Shown here: positions 46,383 to 58,700 of the stretch, in pieces
Layout of the letters: each line of letters begins with the position of its first letter
How positions within the stretch are numbered: position 1 is the stretch's first letter
NCBI GenBank assembly: GCA_946894095.1
Contig: OX335649.1
Location: forward strand, 10,434,001 to 10,498,000
Direction of reading: 5' to 3'
Length of the DNA: 64,000 bases
From: Incurvaria masculella
Taxonomy: Eukaryota > Arthropoda > Insecta > Lepidoptera > Incurvariidae
Position numbers and translations under genes: made by a program
Notes under the pieces: model-generated
Database searches by the model: none
What the model was told of the DNA's origin: nothing
What the model saw: the letters and a program-made list of their open reading frames with translations, nothing else

Positions 46383-47553
46383 AAAAGTTAACTTATATAA
46401 CAAATATGTAACTATGTAATATACATAAAACAGATAACCGAAAATGCAAAGTACAGCCCCCCTTCTCATGCAACTGCATATTCTGTGAATGGCACTTAAT
46501 GTCATCCTACACTGCGTGATTTGTGTTTTGTCTACTGTCGCTGTCACGGCCAGGCAAAAACGCTACACAATAAAAAAAACGAAAACGCATGTACACGCAT
46601 ATACTCGGATCACACCTCGATTCTGATGCATGAAAAAAGCGTCAGGCTTCCTTTGATATTGAAGCGTCTGGACATGCCTATCGTACTTTTCCGAGCTAGT
46701 TCGAGTGAAGTTAGTCACGAGCTCTGTCCTATTCTTATTTGAATCGCATTGTATGTATTTTATCTACTGGAAGCGACGCACAGAGTTTGCTCGAGCGCGG
46801 ACCAAAACAAACGCTTTTCGCATCCCCGCCTGCCTAACTCTGACATTTTGGGATTTCGCACTATGTAAATGTTAAATATCTCCGAAAAATTATGTCCCCG
46901 TGGTGACATTATTAGTACATTTTAAATGTATAATTAAATGTGTTTGGCTCTAGTCTAGCTTTAGTTTAGTACTTTAACTTTTAAAACAGATGCTAAAATT
47001 ATGTTGGTGATTAAAATGTTGTGAATAAAATGTTTGTTTGGAAATATTCATACCTATTATTCATGCAAAAATAACCAGTAGGTATGATTTTATTAAAAAC
47101 TTGAATGTAATTAAAGTGATATCTGTAACTTCATTCGCATATTGCTAGGAAATGCAACCAAAGATTTGTTCAGTTTTTGCATAATTCACATGAGTACAAC
47201 TAGTAGTTGCATTCCATACTGGTTTCAGCCATTTACATTATGATTTTTTTTCGGTTACGATAAAGCATCTTTGAATGGGCATTGCTCCATAACGCAACCA
47301 AATGTTTGTTCAGTTTTTGCGTAATTCACATGAGTACAACTAGTACTTGCGCTCCATACTGTTTTCAGCCATTTACGTTATGATTTTTTTTGGTCATGAT
47401 AACGAGTTTTTCAGGCGCCATATCTAGCTAACGCAACCGCTTGAGGCAGGCAGACCGGCATATTTCGTATCGGGGGGTCGGTCCCTAACCTGTGAACCCA
47501 GTTTCAGCCATTTACGTTATCATTCCCAAAAATGTCGTGGCCTCTCAGAATAG

Positions 47554-49059
47554 TATTGCGCTGACAGAAATGCAAGATCGTGAGTTATGACGTCACGATG
47601 ACGTCATCGTGTAAGTGGTAACGGTGCTCAGGGCGAAACCGTAATTGCCGTCAGCGACATCCAAAGTTCGCGCAAAGCGAAGCGGTTATATACTCTTTGG
47701 TTCCCGCGGAAAAGTTCATCGGAATAGCATTTGAAAGGATGTTGAGCCGCCTCATTGTTGTATGTGGCAAAATATCCAAACACAATTACCATGCCTTATT
47801 TGCGTTTAACGTGTTGAGGCCATTTAGGTTTAGGTGAAGAAGGCCGCGCCGCCACGTTTGGGTGAACCCATTGGGTGAACCAAACGTAGCGGCGCGCGGA
47901 TGTGATCGCGCAACGATGCTGTACAGCTCGAGCTCCGAACACGTGCAGGTGCTATTAAATAATAAAAAAATAAATTCTGTAGGCGGACATAATATAAATA
48001 ATAAAGAAATGCATGAACGAAAAATGAATGGTTTACGAATATTGGCGTAATTTTCCAAAACTATAGGATAGTGAATCTCCGCCTGAGAGCCGCTGCATCG
48101 AATTGCAGTTATCCCGTGACACGCCTAACAATTTTAAGTGAGACCGCAACACAACGACCAGCTCGAATTCGGAGCTCGGACTGTTCTGCATCTGCGTGAT
48201 CAAATTTGTAAGCCAAATATGGCGGCGGGGCGGCGAGAGATTAAATTCATTACTTTGCGGAGGTATACTGACGACCACCAACGTTTTTAAGATCTGAAAC
48301 TCATTGATTCGAGTTTGTCTCAACACTTTAAATGCAAGTAAGACAAATTCATGCATAATTATTGGCATTTGTTTTGCTATTTTGCCCCATACAACGATGA
48401 CGATGATTTTGACACTGCAAGTAGAGGACACAGAATATAACATAAAACGCGTCACCGCTTTCGCTTGCCTTTTAATTGCAATAAGGACACAACCGTGTGC
48501 AAAACTGCAGAAATGCGCATTGTCTCCATTATCGTTCGACGATTTTGCCTGTTTGCATAATTTTTTGCCTACCAACATTACCAAATTACCTTTATTTTCA
48601 TTCTCCTTGTCACATAATGTTACGCTTACATACGCTTACAAGGAATTTTGATTCATGAACATTTAATACTATTTATGCTTGACAAAACTTCTGACACTGG
48701 TTTGAGGTTATTTCTGAGCATCGTAAGCATGCTCACGAGCGGTCCGATTTATTTTAGCAAATATTTTAGTATTCGCGAATACTGATTCTGACCAGGTATT
48801 TGTGACGCTGTCATAGAAATACGGAACAATGCCTATGGTGTTCGCCTTGCCATGATTAAAAAATATGTGCTGTCAAGTCAAGTGTCACAAAATCTCATGT
48901 CACCGTCATCGTTACCACAGCGGCTAAAATTCAAGAATCTTCTACATTTTCGGATTCTTCACTGCTGATTAATTTCGAGGAGTAAGTATATTTCTAGCAC
49001 CTTCGTCCGTTAGTAAGTCCTAGAGGTTATATTAGGATTATATCATCTCATCCGTTGCA
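47554..49059. other. Unrecognised stretch with a hairpin
   Basis: A strong hairpin at 47845-47895 (CGCGCCGCCACGTTTGG against CCAAACGTAGCGGCGCG) encloses a duplicated GTGAACC. An open frame of 183 codons on the - strand (48033-48584) has no recognisable domain. Confidence 0.4.
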
Positions 49060-51545
49060 TATAATATAGAATATCCCGAGGGGTCACTCACTCAAGGAAT
49101 CTGGTGTACAATCGTTTGGGAATCTCAAGAATCTTAGGTGGGAGTCCGAGGAATCTGGTGGGAGTCCGGAGAATCTCGGAAATCTTATGTAGTCCCGAGT
49201 AATCCTAAAGAATCTGGAAATCCCAAGGAAATCATTGGGAATCCTATCAAATTCATGGAAATCTCGGGTAATCTTAGGCGGAGTCCGAGGAATCCGATGG
49301 GAGTCCGAGGAATCTGGAAATCTTATGTAATCCCGAGTAATCCTAAGGAATCTGAGAATACCAAGGAAATCATTGGGAATCCTTTCAAATTAATGGAAAT
49401 CTCGAGTAATCCTGGGCGGGAGTCCGAGGAATAGGAAAATCTTGGGTAGTCTCGAGTACTCCCAGGGAGTGTAGGAATCCTAAGCGAATCATTGGCAATC
49501 CGATCAAAGTCTTTGTAATCTCAGATAATCTTGTCGGGGTCGGACTAAACCGGTTGTATGCTTAGTCCGGTGCAATTCTAGTACAGTACGTAAGTTTTGA
49601 CAGGTTAGTTCTGAATAAGACTGTAAAGGTTTTTAAAATAAGAGTACCTTATCTCGAGTACGTGAAATATTTACTAGGTTTTTAAATATAGACTTTTATA
49701 ACGGCCCAGGCAAAGAAATAATCAACTTTGACCTAATGATGGCTGAGATACTAAGGGATTTCGAAAGATCGGAGTACCTCATCGTGAAGTTGAGTATGTC
49801 AAATATGTATTATGGCTTCAAAAATGGTATTGCATAATGCATCAGGCAAAAAAAAAACAGGGCTGACCTAATGATCGCTGAGATAATACGGGATCTAATC
49901 TAACAATGATAGCGCGGCCGTGGGCGCGGCCGCCAGTTTGCGAAGAAATCACGCACACGTGTGCGCACGAGTGTGCGCAGCGCGCACCCCGCGTGTGCCC
50001 GACGACACAATTCCAAAACATATTCAGCCGTATTCAGAGAAAACCTGTCAAAATTTAGTACGGGATAAGCACCGGATTAACCAAACAAAAACCGGTTTAG
50101 TCCGACCTTAATACGCGTACTAAGCGAATAGAAGGTTATCATGCGTATACTACTTTTTAGGGTTCCGTACCGAAAGGGTGAAAACGGAACCCTATTACTA
50201 AGCCTCAGCTGTCCGTCCGTCCGTCCGTCTGTCACAAAGCTGTTACTCATGAACCGTAATAAGTACGTAGCTGAAATTTTCACAGAGTGAGTATTTAATT
50301 TGCCGCTATAACAACAAATAAGTAAAATTTAAAGATAATAAAAAAATACAAATAATATGATTTTTTGGTGTTAAATCATTTACGATGGTACGGAACCCTT
50401 TGTGTGCGAGTCCGACTCGCACTTGGCCGGTTTGTTTACTGTGTTTATTGTATGTATTTTGATTAAATAATTAGATGATTGTAGGTATGTTGTGAACCGA
50501 GCTCGGGGCGGACTAACTTTACTACGCGTATTAAGGTCGAAGTAAACCGGTTTTTGTATGGTTAGTCCGGTGCTAATCTCGTACCAAGTTTTTACAGGTT
50601 CACAGTGAATACGACTGCAAGGGATTTCGAAAAAGAAGAGTACCTACCTAATCGCGAAGTTTTCTACGTGAAATATTTGCTAAGGTTTCAAATATAGCCT
50701 TTTATAATGACCCAGGCAAAAAAAAAATCAACCCTGACCTAATGATGGCTGAGATTCTAAGAGATTTCGAAAGAGCGGAGTACCTCATCTTGAAATTTAG
50801 TATATGAAATATGTACTGTGGATTCAAAAATGGTATTGGGAAAAGGGAATTCTCAGGGAAAGAAAAAATCAGCGCTGATCTAAAGATCGCTGAGATAATA
50901 TGGGATCTAATTTAACCGGATTCCGCCTGGGTAAATATGTCCAAAACGAATATCGCACGGCCACGGCGCGGGGGCTCCCCGCCCGCCGCGCCGTTGCCGT
51001 CTCCTGCGGGCGCCGCTCGCCCCCGCCGCCCGTGCCCGCGCTGTTGCCGCCTCGCGCGGACGCCGCGCCCGTGCCGACCCCCGCCGCCGGCCGCGCCGCC
51101 CGCCTGTCTGCGATGACGTCACGGACACGTGCTGCGCGCAACGCGCAATTATAAGTCTCTATGAATCGTTGGTGGTCACTAAGAATCTTTAGAAATCCCG
51201 AAATCATTGGAATGTACCAAAAATGTGTTGGTAGTCCTTAAAAATCCAGGTAATCTTTGGTAGTCTCTAGGAATCTTTGGTAGTCCTCAGAAATCTTACG
51301 AAATCCCAGTATATTTGAAATCTCCAAGAATCTTTGGTAGTCTTTGGAAATCTTTAGGAATCTCCAGGAATCTTTGGAAATCTTTAGGAATCTCTAAGAA
51401 TCTTTGGTAGTCTTTGGAAATCTTTAGGAATCTCCAGGAATCTTTGGAAATCTTTAGGAATCTAGAAATCCCAAGGAAATCTTGACTACTGGGAATCTGG
51501 TGTACACTTTTTGCTCGAGTGACTAACCCCTCGGAATATCCTATC
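49060..51545. mobile_element. 2.5-kb composite repeat element
   Basis: Outer inverted ends of about 26 bp: GAATATCCCGAGGGGTCACT at 49068 and AGTGACTAACCCCTCGGAAT at 51518. Next to the ends lie arrays of short imperfect repeats around GGAATC (49100-49520 and 51170-51490). Inside, a 90-bp module (rich in AAACCGGTT and TTAGTCCGGTGC) occurs at 49545-49630 and 50530-50620, and inverted at 50030-50125. A 300-bp body (CTAATGATGGCTGAGA) occurs twice. Each half has a GC-rich block (49910-50010, 50955-51130). No protein recognised; a non-autonomous DNA transposon is likely. Confidence 0.65.
50153..50433 (+). mobile_element. GGGTTCCGTAC-family element nested in the composite repeat
   Basis: Runs from TTTTTAGGGTTCCGTACC to GACTCGCACTTGGCCGGTTT, with the (TCCG)n stretch CTGTCCGTCCGTCCGTCCG near 50209. 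This is a very common lepidopteran repeat family (my recollection); its other long copy here is at 38133. Confidence 0.75.
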
Positions 51546-52600
51546 CGTTGGCCTGCTCATGTGCAGTGTATTGTGATAATGGGGTGTCGACACGTAGCCG
51601 GCGCCTTCGTACCGTGGGCTACCCGTATCCGTGGATGTTTGGGTTTGCAGCAAGTTGGGTTGGCTGCGAGATTATCTCGCTTGACTGATCGACCGACATT
51701 TCATCAATATTTTAGGAAATTTAGCGGTCAGTATATTCACCTTTTTCAAATCTATCGCGGGTTACCGGTTAATAATTCGTCGACTGAACACACAAGTGGG
51801 TGATGAATCTGAAGTTTAGTTGGATGTTCCATCCTAACTGGAAAATTTCGGTACACTTGGCCTAAGCAGTAGTAATAAATCAATCACTGTAAACTATTTT
51901 GTAAGTATAAATGAAAAAAATTATACAATGACCAGCCTGGCGAAGTTTCTTGTCGTCTCTTCTTTGCCAGAAGTAATCGAACTGACAGGAAAAAAAAGAC
52001 AAATCCGAGTGTGTAATAAACATCTAATGGAGGAGGAACAGAAACTTAAACTGATACTAACACGTCGTTTACATTTAAAATAGTACTACATGAAACTATA
52101 CGTCAGATTCAATCACCCACTTGATTGTTCCCTCGGTGAGATAATTGACCTTGGTAGCCCCCTGTTGAAATAATTTGTTATCTTTTGAACATCACCAATG
52201 TCATTTTGAAATTTTAGATGAGACCTCCTGCCTTTCGCACTGGCCAAGTAAGGTGCTTACTTTTCTTTGGGAAACAGGAGTACCTGAACTGCCAGTCTCG
52301 ATCCAGCGATTTTTTAGGTAACGTCTAAGAATGAAACTTAGGCCTAGCCGTGCCGTGAAAATTGTCCAGTAGCCACTACGAAAAGGCTAAGAAGGTACAT
52401 AGAGCAACGTTGCCTAGGCGTTCCAGCAATTTAGATGCTTTGTCACACTTCTCAACATGTAAATAAAAGTTTCACTCTCGCCTAGTAACTGCAAGTTTTA
52501 TCTGTCCTCTCACAACTACCTAACTGATGCACTTAAAAGAGGTGACGCCAAAGCCCCATATTTGCCTACATATGACACTTGTGTTGATTGTGTGATGCAG
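51546..52600. other. Region upstream of Dpp3
   Basis: Holds a piece of the CR1-like LINE tail family in reverse (51931-52045: AAGTTTCTTGTCGTCTC, AGTAATCGAACTGACAGG). The Dpp3 promoter or a 5' non-coding exon should lie in or before this stretch, since an acceptor (GTGATGCAG) precedes the first coding exon, but neither is recognisable. Confidence 0.45.
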
Positions 52601-52602
52601 AA

Positions 52603-52725
52603 ATGGCGGAAGACAAGTCACATTTCCAGCTACCAAATGGTCAGAAGGTAGTGGAACTGGACAGTGAGCTTGCTTTTAAAAACCTTACCAAGCAAGAGAA
52701 GCTCTATGCGCACTACCTCAGTCAG
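52603..52725 (+). CDS. Dpp3: Dpp3 coding exon 1
   Basis: [20 protein letters not shown], then [12 protein letters not shown]. The motif [13 protein letters not shown] aligns with the N-terminal region of DPP3. Phase 0 out. Confidence 0.93.
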
Positions 52726-55700
52726 GTAATTCTCTTATCATGATCTCTTCCTGAATTTGACTCCTGCTGTACTCCAGGATTGAGCTGCTTCCTGGGGAAT
52801 GGTTGCGCTATCCAAGTCTATGAAATCAAATCCTGACTCTTTTTTCTATGAAGCCAAGTGAACAAGTGTATCTATTTTGTAAAGAAATAAAGGATCTTAC
52901 TCTACCTAAGTTCTTTTGTTGTATACTGTATTGTACCATGTACAACTCATGAAGCAAAAGGAAATTGGATTTCAAGCAAAATTTCGATCGGGTACCAGAA
53001 GTTTCAATAGTTGCTAAAGTTCTCAACTATATTAATTTTTTATTATTGCATTAAATGAAAGATGTCCAAATTCCCTAACTATTGTATATTATTGATGTGG
53101 ATAGCAGGGATTAAAAAGAAAATTGAATCAAAGCTAATTTATTTGAAAATTTTAACATGGTAGGTAAATGAAATCATATTTTTTATCTTATGATATTTAT
53201 AATAAATAAGAATAATAATAACATTTATTGCACGATAAACTGTACAGTCAGTCATTACCTTAAGTCATTTTCTACCAGTCTACCTAACAGGCCTCCCGCC
53301 AGGTGGGACGACGACATCAAGTGCGTAGACGGAAAGCAGTGGTTCCATACCGCTGAAGGCTGGGAGGATTGGAGAAAAATGAGAGTGGCATATGTCGAGC
53401 AGTGGACGCAAACACGCTGAGTCAGTCAACGTGTTTGCAGAAAAGGCTAAAAGTAATAAATATTTTGATTACATCCCTTTCCACTAGAAACAATTATTTA
53501 GGAAAGATCCAATGTGGTATCTGTGACTTCCTAGGTGGTAGTGTTAGTCCCACCTGGATTGGCATTGAATAAAGGTTGACAGTGAAAATTGTATTAATTA
53601 TATTATAGTAGGTTGTTATATTAGCCATACAAATCCAGAAACATAAAAAAACATTTCTTGGTTTTTCATCAAATAAATATATAAATTTGCCTGCGCAGGC
53701 AGCATGGAACGGAGGGCTGATAGTGCTTGTGCAGACGAGCCCGGAGTCACCGCTTGTGTTCTCACTGCTGCATCGGATCTTCAATGCACAGCCCCTCGAC
53801 GCACTGAAGGATGCGGCGCAGGTTGCTGGCGTCACCGACGATGACTGGACCGTGAGTTGGCTGTCGTAAGCTATTTGAGAAATTTTAAATTTCACCACTC
53901 TGCTTGATAGAAAGAAAAGAAAAAGAAATAGGAAACTATTCCTCTGTATTTAGAAGTTACATAACTAATAAAAAACTAGGACAAAAAGATAATGCTGCAA
54001 GAGGAAATAAATTTCATAATCCATAATATTTTTTTTAGGCTTTTCTGGTGTACTCTTCGGGACTGTTCGCCAACATGGGCAATTACAAGGGCTTTGGTGA
54101 CACCAAGTTCATTCCCAACCTGCCTAAGGAGAAGCTAGAAGCGATCGTGAAGGCTTCCAAGGCCTACGAAGGCGACGCTGCGCATATTCTGAAGCTGTGG
54201 AACAACACGCACAACGCTATCTACAGTCTCACACCCAGGCTCAGAAGCTTAGGCTTAGCTGATAAGGTATGAATGAATGAATGAATGAATAAATTATTTA
54301 TTGTGCAATAGAAAACAAGTACAATTACAAAAACAATTCGAAACAACAACAAAATTGCACAAAGGCGGACTTATCACTAGGAGTGATTTCTTCCAGTCAA
54401 CCTTTGGGGTGATGAGGAGAGACAATCTAAAATATCTGTAGGTAGGTACACAATAGCAATTTGAAAGGAAAAGAATAAAGCAAATAAAATAAAAAATATA
54501 TATATATACATACAGTATAAACATACATAAACCATAATTTACATAACAATACAAGCATACTTTGAATAAAATAAACTAATATATATAATACAATATACTA
54601 AAATATATATTGTATATAATAAAAAATATATAAAATATATATCACTTTGTTTGAAATATGTGTTGTATGTAAATGTTATTGTGAGAAAATGCAACTTCAT
54701 AAATTGTGCTTTACCTTGTTTGACTGAATTTACTGATCTGTATTTATTCTGATGATACTTTTTCCAGGGTATTACTACATATTTTTCAAGTAACTGCACC
54801 AAGGAAGACTCTGATTTAGTAAATGATTGGCTGAAGACGAAACGTCTAGAAGCCTATGTTTGTAGGACTTTCAAAACTACATCCGAAGATGGACGTAAGT
54901 TTAAAAATTCAGCCAGACTTGATTACTAATACCAATGATGCTTGAATTATAAGTAACACTTTTTGTTTTATTACTTTCAGTTCCCTTGTTTACAAACCAC
55001 CTGGCGAGTGTTGACTCTTCTGCCAAGCCTCCTCTCACAATGGAGAAGGAGAAATACAAAAATGCGTACTTCCGAGTGACTCGAGGCGACTACTCAGAAC
55101 TTCTAAAAAGAGCAAACGAGCATCTTTCCAAAGCTAGGGAATATGCCGCCAATGATAACGAGAAGAAAATGCTGTATCACTACATCAACAGCTTCCAGGA
55201 GGGTAGTCTGGAGGAACACAAGGATGGAAGCAGATACTGGATCAAGGACAAAGGACCTGTTATTGAAACGTAAGCTTTTATTTAACTGTTGTATTTAATC
55301 TGGATGGTATAAATGTTCTAAGAAATTGTGAAATACAGACAAGTTTCCAAAAATGCATTCCGATTTTTTTTCAGGTGCCATTAAATCTTTTATTTCATAA
55401 CGAACATATTTATTTTTCGAAAAGTTTCCATGTCGGCACTCGGAGAGTTGCAAATATAATATTTAATCCACTCTGAATTGTCGATTTTGTATTTTTTTTT
55501 AATTTTTTAAACTCGTTTTGTGATGTTAGATGTACTTAGTTGTTTAATTGTAGTTTAGTGCCTTAATGTAAATATTGCTAATTGTAAATGGCACCTTTTT
55601 GTGTACTTCCTCATAAATTATCTAATCAATTTCAGCTTGTTTTTGGATGAATAAGATGAGTTTAAAAACATATTGTGGTCACCGTACAGTATTATTTTAT

Positions 55701-58700
55701 AAATTACCATTTTTAAGATGTTATTGCAGAAGTACCTACAAACCACAATCACAATATTTACATGTACACACATACCCTTTTAAAATAACCCGAAGCCATT
55801 ACCCGCCGCAGCTACCAAGGTTTCATCGAGACCTACCGGGACCCGAGCGGGCAGCGCGGTGAGTTCGAAGGCTTCGTGGCGATGGTCAACAAAGAAATGT
55901 CCGCAAAGTTCGGGCGGCTGGTGGCCGGCGCCGAGGACTCGCTCAAGCTGCTGCCGTGGGGCTCTGACCTCGAGAAGGACACCTTCCTGCGGCCTGACTT
56001 CACCAGCCTGGACGTGCTCACCTTCGCCGGCAGCGGAATCCCGGCGGGCATCAACATTCCTAACTGCAAGTGCTCATTGAATTATTATTTTTTTGTTTAT
56101 GGCCTGCGATCGGTCTTTGGACTATAAGTAGATCTGTTGATAGTATACAAAATGAAAAGAGTGTGCCCCAGGTTGTGGTGGTGGTAGTCTATGGTCTCAT
56201 AACACTCATGTCTTAATAGCTTTCATTAAACAATATTTGCCTATATAGCTTTTATTTTACTGTCAGGAAGATATGGAACCATTCCTTTCTCTTCTTATCT
56301 TCTTTCTACTGCAATCTTTCTCCAATATGGACATTCGTCAGTATGTTGGTGTACTCTTTCTCATGCATGCTTTCTTAGGTTTCTAACCCCTTATGATAGC
56401 TATTTAAGTGTGACCAATCTGGCATACATTTTTTTTTCTTACTTTTATAATCTCTAATGATTGCTATTTAAGTTTATAGGACATGTTTATGAGCTTTTAC
56501 ATCTTTTATGTTTGTGAAACCTTTGTGTGTGCTAAAAATTAAAACCTTTTCACTGGTACAGATGATGAAATTCGACAAGATGAAGGCTTCAAGAATGTAT
56601 CTTTGGGCAATGTGATTCCCGCTGCATACAAAGAAGCCGTCATTCCATTCTTGTCGGACTCTGACAAAAGCCTACTAGAGCAGTATCGAGTCCCTGCATT
56701 TGAGGTAAGTTTGATTTTATTATGTTACTGGGCGGGATACTGGATGGAATACCGTACCCTAGTATTACCCAACACACTGCATTCCCGTAGGAATAAGGTT
56801 GCATTCTAGGATTTTCCCTTTATGAGCATGGTGACATTGCACTGGATGAAAAATATGGACATTTTTTATTTCCGCTTTGATCATCAATGCCGTTCATATT
56901 TATTCAACCATATAATCCAAGATAGAATAGCATTCACAATCACTTGGTTTTATGTATGCTCAGTACTTAGATGATATCCTTGGAGAGCAAAATTATATTC
57001 TCCCCATTCTTTGATGCATTGTCCGAAAGGGGGGAAAACAAAGTGTTATGTTGGGCCCCCCCCTAAAGCTAGGTGTTGTATGTGAATAGATTTACCTTAC
57101 AGCAATGTTGTGGCCCTTTGGGAGACAATTTAACTGGCATTGTGCAGGTTCAAGTGGGTCTGCATGAACTGCTGGGACATGGCAGCGGCAAGTTATTGCG
57201 CCAGAACGCCGACGGCACATATAACTTCGATGTTGACAAAGTCAAAAACCCTCTTACAGGTAATGCCATGTATCTATAACTGCACTTAAATTATTATGAA
57301 TGTTATATTCAAATTGAACGTTTTATTCATACAATGTTTATGCAGCTTGACTGAGAAAATCGAGATACTGTGATAAATCCTGTTTAGAGGTGCTGCAACT
57401 AGACATGGATGGCAAACCACACCTACTGTATATTATTAGCCAAACGCACCACATTACCATAGGGATTAGGTGCCATGCCAGGACCTTCCCTTGAAGAGCA
57501 TGGCTCCATTGAACTGAATAGTAAATACGGACATTTTTTAATTCAAAGCGATGGTACAAACCTGGGCAGAGTTGTAATGTTTTCAATAGTATTTATTTTT
57601 AATGTAATAACTCATCATGTGTACCATAGTCATGGTGTTTATTCTCTTGTGCTTGGACTGTAGGGGAGAAGATAATGTCTTGGTACACGGAGGGAGAGAC
57701 CTACGACAGCAAGTTCACGACACTGGGCTCCGCCTTTGAGGAGTGTCGTGCCGAAGCAGTCGGACTCTATCTTTCTCTGGACCCCAACATACTAAAGTAG
57801 GTATTTTTTTAAACCAAAGTGAAGATTTTGTGGAAATAGTTATCTCACACACAAAATACACACCATCAATCGTTTCTTGGGTGAATGATCTTTTTCATCA
57901 TCTTCATCGGTTAGTGAATTCAATCGTCGCCGTCATTCGCTCACGGATGAATTAAAAGAAGGTCATACAAAATGGGCTGGAGGACCATATTTTTACGTGG
58001 GCCCGCACACATAGTTACCTAATAATTTTAAAACCACTGTTATAATTTAATTTTACGATTTAATTTAAGAATTTTAATTTTAAGAACACACATTTTCTTT
58101 TGTCTATAATCGATCGGCGTCGAGCAGGCCTATTATGAGACAAACTACCAATCCATCGTAAAAGTACATGCGACATGCAAATATAGTCGCAGTCGTATTG
58201 AAAAGTTTGTGTGGGTGGGAACTGATTTAACAAACGCTTTTTTAGAGCACATTCCCGCGCGGTGGCGATGTTTCGACTGCGTGGCATACAATGCACCGCC
58301 GGTTCCCATATAGTCATTTTGACCACGTTATTTGAGACGCAATATCGACCGCAGGCACTTCTCATTCCTTTCTCTTCAGTGATTCTTAGCTATAGTTGGA
58401 CCCGTTAGATGTTGCTTTTGTTGAGATCCAGATTTAAAAAAAACCGTTTGACTCCTGCAAGGGTTACTGCTTCGCTCGGATGAATGTCAAAAACTAAATT
58501 CGAGCGGAGCCGGGAACCTTAGCATATTAGTATATTAATAAAATAAAAAAACAAGTTATTCATGGAGGCACTATGTAATGTTTAATTTCAGAATCTTCGG
58601 GTATGAGGGTAAGACGGCAGAAGACGTGATGTACGTAAACTGGCTGAGCCTGCTGTGGAATGGCGCCGCCAAGGCTACGGAGATGTACCAACCTGCCACC

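Larger units (their letters stand above)
42577..47553. mobile_element. 5-kb fold-back element with about 1.1-kb inverted arms
   Basis: The left arm (42577-43672) returns inverted as the right arm (46402-47553). Landmarks of the left arm: GGTCACGACATTTTAGGG, ACAGGTTAGGGAACGACC, CAAACACATTTAATTAAAC, TCACCACGGGGACATTAT, TTGGTCCGCGCTCGAG, ATCAGAATCGAGGTGTG. The arms' outer parts consist of tandem sub-repeats of about 140 bp (AACGTAAATGGCTGAAA, then CTAGTTGTACTCATGTG and GCAAAAACTGAACAAA), as in fold-back elements. The 2.7-kb core holds a Penelope-like fragment, a SINE piece and a LINE tail. No transposase was recognised, so the class is open. Confidence 0.85.

Noticed and set aside
48033..48584. 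183-codon frame on the - strand
   Set aside because: No domain or family recognised, overlapping open frame on the other strand, and located among repeats; no support for a gene.
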